Assembly: GCF_900107595.1 (NCBI RefSeq)
Contig: NZ_FNQF01000002.1
Location: forward strand, 310,001-374,000
DNA: 64,000 bases
Origin: Psychroflexus halocasei
Lineage (GTDB): Bacteria > Bacteroidota > Bacteroidia > Flavobacteriales > Flavobacteriaceae
Direction of reading: 5' to 3'
Positions 25,684-33,839 of the stretch are shown here, piece after piece. Within the stretch, counting starts at the first letter, position 1; each line of letters begins with the position of its first letter. The notes beneath the pieces are model-generated. The model was not told the origin of the DNA. It was given only the letters and a program-made list of their open reading frames with translations, and ran no database searches. The position numbers and the translations under genes were made by a program.

Positions 25684-27063
25684 TTGTATGTAATACTCGA
25701 CATAGAATCAACTGGTGGTAAATACAATGAAGAAGGTATTACCGAAATTGCAATCTACAAACATGATGGCAACAAAATTGTTGATGAATTTGTCAGTTTG
25801 GTTAATCCAGAGCGAAAAATTCAATCTTTTGTTATCGGTTTGACAGGCATTAATAATCAAATGCTTCACGACCAACCCAAGTTCTATGAAATAGCAAAAC
25901 GCATTATTGAGATTACTGAAGGCTGCATTATCGTTGCGCATAACGCAAAATTTGACTATAGAATGTTACGTCTTGAATTTGATAGGCTAGGTTATAAATT
26001 TGAAAGACAAACTTTATGCACAATCAAACTTGCTGAAAAGTTATTGCCAAATTTAAAATCTTACAGCTTAGGAAAGCTCGTCAAGAAACTTGAGATTCCT
26101 ATCCAAAATAGACATCGCGCAAGTGGTGATGCTTTGGCGACTGTAAAGCTTTTTGAATTGCTTTTGAGTAAAGAAAATTCAGAAGATCTCATTAAACTTC
26201 AAATAACTCAAAATCCTAAATTTATAAAAGATAAAAAGGCAACTGATTTATTAGAAAAACTACCGCAATCAATAGGTGTTTATTTTTTTTACAATGAAGA
26301 TGATGAAATTATTTATATAGGAAAAAGTAAAAATATCAAGAAAAGAATTCAGCAACATTTTGCAAATTCAAGTCATAAATCAAAAAAGATTAGGGATGAA
26401 ATTAATCGTATTTCTTTTGAAACAACCGGCAATGAACTCATCGCCTTATTGATTGAAAATCAAAACATTAAAAAACACAAACCAAAATATAATCGTGCTT
26501 TAAAAAAAGATATTTTTTCTTACGGACTTTATACTTCTAAAAATAAGGAAGGCTATCAAGTATTGAATCTTAAGAAAATTGATGAAACAAAGGATAAAAG
26601 TTATATCACGAGTTTTACAACCCTAAAACAAGGACGAAAATTTTTAGCAGCCTGTGTCGAGAAATATGATTTATGTCTAAAACTGACAGATTTACACAAA
26701 ACGCAAGGCCCTTGCTTCAATTACGGTATCAAAAAATGTAAAGGCGCATGTATTTCAGAAGAAAGTGCTGAGCTTTATAATCTAAGAGTTAATGAAGTTA
26801 TTGATCATTATCAAATGCCTCAAGAAAACTTGATTGTTTATGATCGTGGGCGTCAAAAAAATGAAGAAGCCATTATTCTTACCGAAAAAGGAAAGATGAA
26901 AGGCTATGCTTATGTCAATTCTGATAAAAGAAATTTAAAATCTGACATTGAACAAAATCTCGTTAAAATTAATGATGACAGAGATGCTAGACATATTTTT
27001 CAGTCGTATATTCGAAAAAATGAAAAAAAATTGAAAATTGAATTTTTAGAGTTTTCTGTATGA
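25684..27063 (+). CDS. DnaQ-like exonuclease fused to a GIY-YIG (UvrC-type) nuclease domain
   Basis: A 459-residue two-nuclease protein. Residues about 1-165 form a DEDDh 3'-5' exonuclease: YVILDIESTGGKYNEEGIT (Exo I), VAHNAKFDYRMLRLEF (Exo II) and NRHRASGDALATV (Exo III, H-x4-D). Residues about 200-275 form a GIY-YIG endonuclease with GVYFFYNEDDE, IIYIGKSKNIKKRIQQHF and the catalytic glutamate in ALLIENQNIKKHKPKYN. A cysteine-bearing UvrC-like C-terminal region follows (GPCFNYGIKKCKGAC). Related proteins are annotated as DNA polymerase III epsilon-like or Cho-like repair nucleases. The start is TTG, since the protein otherwise begins past the first motif. It overlaps the channel gene by 4 bases (ATGA). 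Confidence 0.9.
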   Translation: MYVILDIESTGGKYNEEGITEIAIYKHDGNKIVDEFVSLVNPERKIQSFVIGLTGINNQMLHDQPKFYEIAKRIIEITEGCIIVAHNAKFDYRMLRLEFDRLGYKFERQTLCTIKLAEKLLPNLKSYSLGKLVKKLEIPIQNRHRASGDALATVKLFELLLSKENSEDLIKLQITQNPKFIKDKKATDLLEKLPQSIGVYFFYNEDDEIIYIGKSKNIKKRIQQHFANSSHKSKKIRDEINRISFETTGNELIALLIENQNIKKHKPKYNRALKKDIFSYGLYTSKNKEGYQVLNLKKIDETKDKSYITSFTTLKQGRKFLAACVEKYDLCLKLTDLHKTQGPCFNYGIKKCKGACISEESAELYNLRVNEVIDHYQMPQENLIVYDRGRQKNEEAIILTEKGKMKGYAYVNSDKRNLKSDIEQNLVKINDDRDARHIFQSYIRKNEKKLKIEFLEFSV

Positions 27064-27866
27064 GTTGGAAAGAGAAATTACATGAAATAATTTACGAAGC
27101 TGACACAAGAAAAGGTAAAATCTTTGATGTCATCCTTCTTATTGTTATTGCAATTAGTATAATTCTTGTGATGCTCGACAGCGTACAAAGTATTTATGAT
27201 CAATACCATGAATATTTTTATTATGCTGAATGGATCATCACGATTATTTTTACAATTGAGTATATTCTCAGAGTCGTCTGTATCAAAAAACCAAAAAAGT
27301 ATATTTTCAGTTTTTATGGTATTGTTGATTTACTCTCGACACTCCCACTCTACATCAGTTTTTTCCTCACAACAAGTTACGCTTTAATGACGCTCAGAGC
27401 TTTAAGACTTTTGAGGGTCTTTAGAATTTTAAAAATAACACGTTACATCGGTGCTGGAAATCGCTTGATGATTGCTTTAAAATCCAGCTTGCCAAAAATC
27501 ATGATTTTTATTTTCAGCGTTGTTATTATTTCATTTATCGCAGGTACAATTATGTATCTCGTCGAAGGACCTGAACATGGTTTTACATCGATTCCTGTGA
27601 GTATTTACTGGACAGTTGTCACCTTAACAACGGTTGGCTTTGGCGACATACACCCTGTCACGCCTTTAGGTCAGTCGATTGCAACGCTTATTATGGTTTT
27701 GGGTTATGGCGTTATTGCTGTACCTACCGGAATAGTTTCATCTGAGTTTGTGCAATCTTCAAACAATCAAACGCAAACGCAATCGTGTTTTAATTGCAAC
27801 GAAAAAGATCATCTTGATGATGCGAAATATTGTCACAATTGTGGTTATACTTTAAATAATAAATAA
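27060..27866 (+). CDS. Voltage-gated-type potassium channel with C-terminal zinc ribbon
   Basis: A 268-residue inner-membrane protein of the six-helix ion transporter family. Residues about 20-220 contain S1-S6, with the basic S4-like helix LMTLRALRLLRVFRILKIT and the selectivity filter TLTTVGFGDIHP between S5 and S6, which indicates potassium. The tail after residue 240 has two cysteine pairs (CFNC and YCHNCG) spaced like a zinc ribbon, in a cytoplasmic position where many channels instead carry RCK domains. The start overlaps the stop of the nuclease gene, and miaA follows after 1 base. Confidence 0.9.
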   Translation: MSWKEKLHEIIYEADTRKGKIFDVILLIVIAISIILVMLDSVQSIYDQYHEYFYYAEWIITIIFTIEYILRVVCIKKPKKYIFSFYGIVDLLSTLPLYISFFLTTSYALMTLRALRLLRVFRILKITRYIGAGNRLMIALKSSLPKIMIFIFSVVIISFIAGTIMYLVEGPEHGFTSIPVSIYWTVVTLTTVGFGDIHPVTPLGQSIATLIMVLGYGVIAVPTGIVSSEFVQSSNNQTQTQSCFNCNEKDHLDDAKYCHNCGYTLNNK

Positions 27867-27867
27867 G

Positions 27868-28785
27868 TTGAAAAACAATTATTTAATAAGTGTTATCGGG
27901 CCAACAGCCATTGGTAAAACATCTTTAGCGATTCAATTGGCTAAACACTTTGATACTGAAATATTATCTTCAGATTCACGTCAATTCTACAAAGAAATGC
28001 AAATTGGAACTGCAGTTCCTTCTCAAGAAGAATTATCAACAGCAAAACATCATTTCATTCAACATAAATCAATTCATGATACTTACACTGTCGGTGATTT
28101 TGAAAAAGAAGCTTTAGCTACATTAGAAAAACTTTTCAAAGAAAAGTCTGTTGCCATTATGGTTGGCGGAAGTGGCCTTTATGAAAAGGCTGTAACTAAA
28201 GGATTAGATCATTTCCCTGACGTTGATAAAAATATTTTCAATGAATTAAATGAAGAACATCGAAAAAATGGTATTGAGAGATTAGCAAATAAATTAATCG
28301 AATTGGACCCAGACTATGCTAAGAATGTTGATTTAGAAAATCATCAACGCGTCATTAGAGCATTATCCATTTGTTTATCGACTGGAAAGAGATTTTCAGA
28401 TTTTTTGGGACAAACAGAAAATAAACGTCACTTCAGGAATATAATTGTTGGCCTGGATGCTGACAGAAGAATCATCTATGATCGCATAAATCAACGTGTA
28501 GATATGATGCTTAAAAATGGTTTATTAGAAGAAGCCAAAAGTTTAGAGAAACATAAATCTTTAAATGCACTCAACACAGTTGGTTATAAAGAGCTTTTTA
28601 AATTTATGGATGGTAATGTCTCTTTAGAGAAAGCGATTGAAAATATCAAAACGAATACAAGAAGATTTGCAAAACGTCAATTGACATGGTATAGAAAAGA
28701 CGATAGAGTCAATTGGTTTAATTATCAAAAAACTCCTAAAGAAATTATTGAAAAATTAAAGGATAAATACTTATTGCAATCTTAG
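27868..28785 (+). CDS. miaA: tRNA dimethylallyltransferase
   Basis: Adds a dimethylallyl group from DMAPP to N6 of adenosine 37 in tRNAs that read codons starting with U. The 305 residues have a P-loop near the start (GPTAIGKTSLAIQLA), the substrate segment ILSSDSRQFYKEMQIGTA, VGGSGLYEKAV, and the C-terminal TVGYKELFKFMDG with NTRRFAKRQLTWYRKD. The start is TTG, one base after the channel stop, because no ATG in this frame precedes the P-loop. The stop codon forms the loop of the terminator hairpin. Confidence 0.95.
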   Translation: MKNNYLISVIGPTAIGKTSLAIQLAKHFDTEILSSDSRQFYKEMQIGTAVPSQEELSTAKHHFIQHKSIHDTYTVGDFEKEALATLEKLFKEKSVAIMVGGSGLYEKAVTKGLDHFPDVDKNIFNELNEEHRKNGIERLANKLIELDPDYAKNVDLENHQRVIRALSICLSTGKRFSDFLGQTENKRHFRNIIVGLDADRRIIYDRINQRVDMMLKNGLLEEAKSLEKHKSLNALNTVGYKELFKFMDGNVSLEKAIENIKTNTRRFAKRQLTWYRKDDRVNWFNYQKTPKEIIEKLKDKYLLQS

Positions 28786-28812
28786 AGATTGCAATAAGTA
28801 TCGTTTTTTTGA
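28768..28812 (+). terminator. Intrinsic terminator whose loop is the miaA stop codon
   Basis: A perfect 15-base stem (28768-28782 with 28786-28800) closes on the three bases TAG at 28783-28785, which are the miaA stop codon, and is followed after three bases by seven T residues. The last five sense codons of miaA therefore lie in the stem. It lacks a T tract on the minus strand, so it should serve only the + strand run. Confidence 0.88.
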
Positions 28813-28832
28813 AACTGAATTTATCCTATTTT

Positions 28833-29558
28833 TTAATATGTGCTCTTTCCACTTTCGTCTTTAACAACTAAACGGAATCCTTCACCGTGAATGTTTAGGA
28901 TTTCAACTAAATCATCTTTCTTCAAGTACTTTCTAAGTTTAGCGATATAGACATCCATACTACGAGAAGTAAAATAGTTATCATCTCTCCAAATCTTAGT
29001 TAAAGCAAGTTCACGTGGCATTAAATCATTTTCATGTAATGCAAGCAATCTTAACAACTCGTTTTCTTTCGGAGATAACTTTATAGGTTCTTCTTCTTTG
29101 TAAGTTAAGAAGCGAAGCTTAGAATTTAGGTGGAAGTTTCCGATAATAAACTCAAACTGCTTGCTATCCGCTAAGCTGTCACTTGACTTACGTTGCATGA
29201 TTGCTTTGATTTTCATCAAGAGAACCTCACTGTCAAATGGTTTATTTAAATAATCATCTGCACCTACTTTATATCCTTTCAAAACATCTTCTTTCATTGC
29301 TTTTGCAGTTAAAAAGATGATAGGAATATCTTCATTTTTGCCACGGATTTCTTTTGCTAAAGTAAACCCATCTTTATAAGGCATCATGACATCTAATATA
29401 CATAGATCGTAAGTACCTTTTTTAAATTTCTCGAAACCTTCCATTCCATTTTTGGCATGTGTTACGTCAAAATCATTCATTGCTAAATAATCTTTTAAAA
29501 CAATACCAAAGTTTGGATCATCTTCGACAAGTAAAATCTTTTTGTTTTCAGTTTCCAT
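28833..29558 (-). CDS. OmpR-family response regulator (partner of the adjacent histidine kinase)
   Basis: A 241-residue DNA-binding response regulator. The receiver domain (about 1-125) has the acidic pair in ILLVEDDPNFG, the phospho-acceptor Asp56 in DLCILDVMMPYKDG, the threonine of PIIFLTAKAM and the lysine of DDYLNKPFDS. The OmpR winged helix (about 135-235) includes LSPKENELLRLLALHEND and the recognition segment SRSMDVYIAKLRKYLKKD, ending IHGEGFRLVV. The pair resembles Bacteroidota RprXY, but the regulon is unknown. The gene starts 4 bases after the kinase gene and converges on miaA. Confidence 0.92.
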   Translation of the reverse strand: METENKKILLVEDDPNFGIVLKDYLAMNDFDVTHAKNGMEGFEKFKKGTYDLCILDVMMPYKDGFTLAKEIRGKNEDIPIIFLTAKAMKEDVLKGYKVGADDYLNKPFDSEVLLMKIKAIMQRKSSDSLADSKQFEFIIGNFHLNSKLRFLTYKEEEPIKLSPKENELLRLLALHENDLMPRELALTKIWRDDNYFTSRSMDVYIAKLRKYLKKDDLVEILNIHGEGFRLVVKDESGKSTY

Positions 29559-29562
29559 AGTT

Positions 29563-31137
29563 TTATGATATTAATGGTAATTTTATTATAAATGTTGTTC
29601 CTTGATTCTTCTCGCTTTCCACACTCACTTCACCGTGGTGGTCATCAACAATTTGCTTTACATAGGCAAGACCTAAACCGTGACCTTTCACATTATGAAC
29701 ATCGCCAGTATGTTCGCGATAAAATTTTTGAAATATTTTTTTCTGTGTTGTTTTACCCATTCCGTCTCCTTGATCTTTCACACTTAAAACGATATAGTTC
29801 TTAACAACTTCTGTAAAAATATCAATTTTCGGTGGTTCTGGAGAATATTTGATTGCATTATCGAGTATATTAACTATAACGTTAACAAAATGTGAGTTAT
29901 TTGCTAAAATTGTACAATCTTTTGCAGCATAATTTGTTTTAATATAACCTCCCCTATCATCGACTATTAAACTCACATGTTTCACTGCAGCATCAACTAT
30001 TTCATGCAGAGATGCTTTTTCCTTCTTGATATCTAATTCATTTTTCTCAAGTTTAGAAATACGCAAAACATTTTCTACCTGAGCATGCATACGCTTATTC
30101 TCTTCACGAATCATCTCTAAATATCGAGCAACCATTTCTGGTTTTTCAGAAATTTTAGGATTTTTCACCGAATCTAAAGCCAAATTAATTGTTGCGATTG
30201 GCGTTTTAAATTCGTGTGTCATATTATTGATAAAATCTGACTTGATCTGAGATATTTGTCTTTGTTTTATCAATTGATTAATGGCTGTCGCAAACACAAA
30301 AACAATAATAATAGTAAAAGAGCCTGATAAGATTGCCATTAAAAGAATGGACGATAAAATCGCTTTTTTCTTATCTTGGAAATTGATAAAAAGTTGATAA
30401 CTCGATGTGTTATTATTGTATTTAAAAACAGGAATACCGTATGTCGATGGTGAGTTTAGTTTAAAATCCGCAGAGCGAATTCTTGTGTTTAAACCATTAC
30501 TGAAAATACCAAACTCGTAATCAGAATTGATATCTAATTTTGAGATATAAGAATCGATAATCCCTCTCACTTCAGTAGTGTCAATACGTTTATGAATTGG
30601 TAATTGAGATGCCATTTCTTTGACAACATCAAGTAATAAAAAACGTTCAGCATCCTCAATACGGTTGATGCGTTGATAACGCTCTTGCGCTGATAAGCCT
30701 AATCCATCAATTTCATCAGATTCATTACGAGAAATTTTAGTGGCTAATTTTTTTGAAGTAATTTTTTTAAAAGAAACTGAATCCTCTTCATCTGCCAGAA
30801 ATTGAGATGAAATCTTATATTCTTCTTGAATCAAGCTGTTAGAATAGACAAAATATTCGCTTGAAGCATCATCTTTCTTAACCTGAAACAGTTCACTTAA
30901 TTGTTTGGTCATCGGTTTTGTAGAATCCGCGATGCTTGCAAGTTCAAAATAATATTTATTGATCTCACGATCTTCAATATCACTAACAACATTGACCAGC
31001 ATTTGCTTGGCTGCAATAGAAAATTGCTCTTCATTGTTTTCGACATTACTTTTGATCCAATAGCCTTGAACAAAAATAATCCCGATGAGGGCAAGCGTCA
31101 TTGCAATAATTAAAATTCTAAACAACCTTGTATTCAT
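29563..31137 (-). CDS. Sensor histidine kinase with large periplasmic domain
   Basis: A 524-residue membrane kinase. A first membrane helix (about 7-27) and a second (about 259-287) bracket a roughly 230-residue periplasmic sensor region that I cannot place in a known family. The dimerization/phospho-acceptor motif MTHEFKTPIATINLALDSV has the phosphorylated His308. The ATP-binding domain shows the N box in ILDNAIKYSPE, DQGDGMGKTTQ and GHGLGLAYVKQIV. It resembles RprX of Bacteroides. The signal is unknown. It lies directly upstream of its regulator and downstream of coaE, all on the minus strand. Confidence 0.92.
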   Translation of the reverse strand: MNTRLFRILIIAMTLALIGIIFVQGYWIKSNVENNEEQFSIAAKQMLVNVVSDIEDREINKYYFELASIADSTKPMTKQLSELFQVKKDDASSEYFVYSNSLIQEEYKISSQFLADEEDSVSFKKITSKKLATKISRNESDEIDGLGLSAQERYQRINRIEDAERFLLLDVVKEMASQLPIHKRIDTTEVRGIIDSYISKLDINSDYEFGIFSNGLNTRIRSADFKLNSPSTYGIPVFKYNNNTSSYQLFINFQDKKKAILSSILLMAILSGSFTIIIVFVFATAINQLIKQRQISQIKSDFINNMTHEFKTPIATINLALDSVKNPKISEKPEMVARYLEMIREENKRMHAQVENVLRISKLEKNELDIKKEKASLHEIVDAAVKHVSLIVDDRGGYIKTNYAAKDCTILANNSHFVNVIVNILDNAIKYSPEPPKIDIFTEVVKNYIVLSVKDQGDGMGKTTQKKIFQKFYREHTGDVHNVKGHGLGLAYVKQIVDDHHGEVSVESEKNQGTTFIIKLPLIS

Positions 31138-31214
31138 GTCCGCAAAATTATTGTTTTAACATTTGCAGAACTTAGCGTTTAACCAAAAGTTAACATGGCT
31201 TTGCAAGATATGTT

Positions 31215-31793
31215 TCAAATACCACGAAAAATTTTATCATACTTGTTAACTTGGTGTTTAGTCTTATCAATCTTAACATTATCCAAAGTGTAATCTGCCA
31301 ATTCTTTTTTTCGAAGCTCAGGCCATTGGTTATTCATTCTTTTTAAAACCTCATCTTCAGTGACTGAATCTCGCTTCATCACTCTTTCGATACGTAATGC
31401 TTTTGGTGCTGTCACTAAAAGTGTTTTATCAAAAAATGATTGCCTGTTATGTTCAAAAATAATTGCTGCTTCATAAATAATGTAAGGTGATTTTTGCTGA
31501 GAAAACCAATTTTCAAAAGCTTGATGAACTTTAGGATGAATTATGTTGTTGAGCTTCTTGAGTTCTTCAGAATCTGAAAAAACAATCTGACCTAAAGCTT
31601 TTCTGTCGATGCTGTTCTTTGAAATCACACTGCTTCCAAAACATTCTTTAATTTCGTTGACAACTTCTTCTTCTTCAAAAAGCTTTTTTGCTTCAACATC
31701 GGCTATAAAAACAGGAACTCCCTTTTCCTTAAAAAGTGCTGCAACAGTTGATTTACCACTGCCAATTCCTCCTGTTAAACCAATTTTTTTCAT
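31215..31793 (-). CDS. coaE: Dephospho-CoA kinase
   Basis: Phosphorylates the 3'-hydroxyl of dephospho-CoA in the last step of coenzyme A synthesis. At 192 residues it has family length. The P-loop is LTGGIGSGKSTVAALFKEKG; VFIADVEAKKLFEE, NIIHPKVHQAFENW and YEAAIIFEHN are conserved, as is the adenine-side RVMKRDSVTEDEVLKRMNNQW. The ATG overlaps the end of the ybbR-like gene (ATGA), indicating coupled translation. The CoA pathway's coaBC gene is also in this window, at 41792-42991. Confidence 0.95.
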   Translation of the reverse strand: MKKIGLTGGIGSGKSTVAALFKEKGVPVFIADVEAKKLFEEEEVVNEIKECFGSSVISKNSIDRKALGQIVFSDSEELKKLNNIIHPKVHQAFENWFSQQKSPYIIYEAAIIFEHNRQSFFDKTLLVTAPKALRIERVMKRDSVTEDEVLKRMNNQWPELRKKELADYTLDNVKIDKTKHQVNKYDKIFRGI

Positions 31794-32737
31794 TCCCTGA
31801 TTAAATAATTAACTTTTGAAGTATTAAAACGTATGTTTTTGATATGTTTAGGTTTCATATCAAGATAAGGTGTCAAGACATTATCGTCTTTTTCGCGTTT
31901 CTTATAATCACAAATAAGACGAAAATCTTTATTGGTAATATCATCATAATGCTGAAGTTCGACCTCTATATTCATCTGAATTTCCTTAGGAAAAATAGAT
32001 AGCTTCATATTATCAGGTACATTGATCACATCAATTGGAAGCTTGATTTTTTTCTCAGTGTATTTGGCGACTTTCAATTTGTAATCAACTTCTTTTTGAG
32101 AAATATCATGAATATCAAGTTGACTTAAGTCAATCGCAATGCGATCTTCAAGAGATTCTTTGACTTTATGAACTGTTTTTTGCTGTGTTGATACAGAATG
32201 AATTGTATCTAAAACAGTTTGGTTTCCGTAGATCGTCAAACTGTCAGGTGTAAACTGAAAATCAGCAACAGAATCGTACCCAGTTGCGAAATCAATGTTG
32301 ATACGAGATTGAATTCCCACTTTTTTAGAATAAAGCTTGTAAGTGCTGATGTTGATGTCTTTGGTTTTGATATCAAAACTTCCATTAGGCAATTCTAAAT
32401 TTTCTTGTACGACGGATTTGATACGCTCATTTGCTAAATAATAATTATCATCAACTTGCTCTAACTGATTAAAATCTATCAAAATAGTTTTTTCAAATAA
32501 GCTAAAACTGATAAACTTAATTCCTGTGGCTTCAAGTTGTACCTTAATGATCTCATTATTCGATTTCTTAATTATTTTATTTTTGGGTAGATTTTTTAAT
32601 TCATAATTAAATTCAATTGTATCAGTGTATGTTTTTGATAACTTCAATATAAACCATATAAGGCTTGTTGATATCAGAATAAACAAAAAAGCTTTGTTAC
32701 TATTTTGAAAGATTTTTTTGATATTTATTTTCTTCAT
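31790..32737 (-). CDS. YbbR/CdaR-like single-pass membrane protein
   Basis: A 315-residue protein with one N-terminal membrane helix (AFLFILISTSLIWFILKLS, about residues 17-35) and an extracytoplasmic region of beta-rich YbbR-like repeats, for example VQLEATGIKFISFSLFE and IKLPIDVINVPDNMKL. In Firmicutes YbbR/CdaR regulates the diadenylate cyclase CdaA; here no cyclase lies nearby, so that role is not supported. It overlaps coaE downstream and the glycosyltransferase upstream by 4 bases each, an order that looks like a stable operon. Confidence 0.75.
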   Translation of the reverse strand: MKKINIKKIFQNSNKAFLFILISTSLIWFILKLSKTYTDTIEFNYELKNLPKNKIIKKSNNEIIKVQLEATGIKFISFSLFEKTILIDFNQLEQVDDNYYLANERIKSVVQENLELPNGSFDIKTKDINISTYKLYSKKVGIQSRINIDFATGYDSVADFQFTPDSLTIYGNQTVLDTIHSVSTQQKTVHKVKESLEDRIAIDLSQLDIHDISQKEVDYKLKVAKYTEKKIKLPIDVINVPDNMKLSIFPKEIQMNIEVELQHYDDITNKDFRLICDYKKREKDDNVLTPYLDMKPKHIKNIRFNTSKVNYLIRE

Positions 32738-33738
32738 TTAGTAAAAAATAAAAATGGATATTTCTTTTGAGGGTTTTTGTCTGTTAAGATACAATGATAA
32801 TAACTCTGCAAAAATGCAAAACCATAACCTGAAAACTGAATAAAAATAGCAATAATGCTATAAAAAGCAACATTGAAAGATTTATATTTTATAAAAGCCG
32901 AAACAAAGGCGATGAGAAAATAGATCAAGTAAAGCCAAATGAAATAAGGTAAGCCAACGAATGAAAGCATCAGCGAGACTATAAATCCAAGAATAAAAAC
33001 ACTTGGAAAGAAGAATGTTATTTTTTGTGTTTCAGGAAATCTTTTGATTAAAATAGGCCTGACCAAACCAAATTTTTTAACTTGATTGTAAAATTTATTA
33101 AAATCAATACGTCTTTTATGATACAAGTAAGCATTAGGGATAAATCCTAATTTGAAATTCATTTTTTTTAAACGTATAGATAAATCAGGATCTTCTCCAG
33201 GGTGAATTTGACCGAATCCGCCTGACTTTTGAAAAGCTTTTTGCGAGATTCCCATATTAAAACTTCGCGGCTCGTATGATTTATTTGCATTTTTACGACC
33301 TCTTATTCCGCCTGTCGTGATTAATGAAGTCATTGAGAAATCTATCGCTTTCTGAATGTTTGAGAAAGAATTATGCGCACGATCAGCACCTCCAAAACAA
33401 TCCAAATAATTACTATTTAAAGAAGTTTCAATGCTTTTTAAATAATAAGAAGGAAGAATCACATCACTATCTAAAATAATATAATAGTTCCCCTTAGCGC
33501 GTTGCATTCCGAAGTTTCTAGAATCGCCTGGTCCAGTATTTCCTTTCTTAAAATAACTGATGTTAAGCTGATTTTTATAAGAATCAATGACAACCTCAGA
33601 AGTTTGCTCAGAGCCATCTTCAACAATAACAATTTCATAAGCTTTATGATAATCTAATGATTGAAAACTATGCAGTAACTCATCAATTTCTTGAGGTCGA
33701 TTATAAACAGGAATAATAAATGAAAAATAAATCTCCAT
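32734..33738 (-). CDS. Membrane-associated family 2 glycosyltransferase
   Basis: A 334-residue GT-A enzyme with a hydrophobic C-terminal third. The catalytic part has FSFIIPVYNRPQEIDELL, YEIVIVEDGSEQTSE, GPGDSRNFGMQRAKG and the DxD motif in YYIILDSDVILPSYY. GGFGQIHPGEDPDLSIRLKK carries the ED pair. Residues about 245-320 form two to three membrane segments. Donor and acceptor are unknown. It is the first gene of the run leading through ybbR, coaE and the two-component system, and its neighbourhood is unrelated to the glycan block at 14-21 kb. Confidence 0.87.
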   Translation of the reverse strand: MEIYFSFIIPVYNRPQEIDELLHSFQSLDYHKAYEIVIVEDGSEQTSEVVIDSYKNQLNISYFKKGNTGPGDSRNFGMQRAKGNYYIILDSDVILPSYYLKSIETSLNSNYLDCFGGADRAHNSFSNIQKAIDFSMTSLITTGGIRGRKNANKSYEPRSFNMGISQKAFQKSGGFGQIHPGEDPDLSIRLKKMNFKLGFIPNAYLYHKRRIDFNKFYNQVKKFGLVRPILIKRFPETQKITFFFPSVFILGFIVSLMLSFVGLPYFIWLYLIYFLIAFVSAFIKYKSFNVAFYSIIAIFIQFSGYGFAFLQSYYHCILTDKNPQKKYPFLFFTK

Positions 33739-33783
33739 GCCGCAAAAATAGATTAATTAATGAGAATTTAAGCAAAGTCTTTC

Positions 33784-33818
33784 CAGCAAAAAACCCAGAA
33801 CTTTCGCCCTGGGTTTAT
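33784..33818 (-). terminator. Intrinsic terminator after the T9SS protein gene
   Basis: Stem of eight bases (33791-33798 with 33809-33816; AAACCCAG/CTGGGTTT) followed on the minus strand by six T residues. It ends the transcript of the large secreted protein before the glycosyltransferase gene. Confidence 0.8.
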
Positions 33819-33839
33819 CTATTAAATAAAGTTTAAAAC

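Noticed and set aside
31790-32737. YbbR-like protein as evidence of cyclic di-AMP signalling at this locus
   Set aside because: No diadenylate cyclase gene is adjacent, and the neighbours are coaE and a glycosyltransferase.
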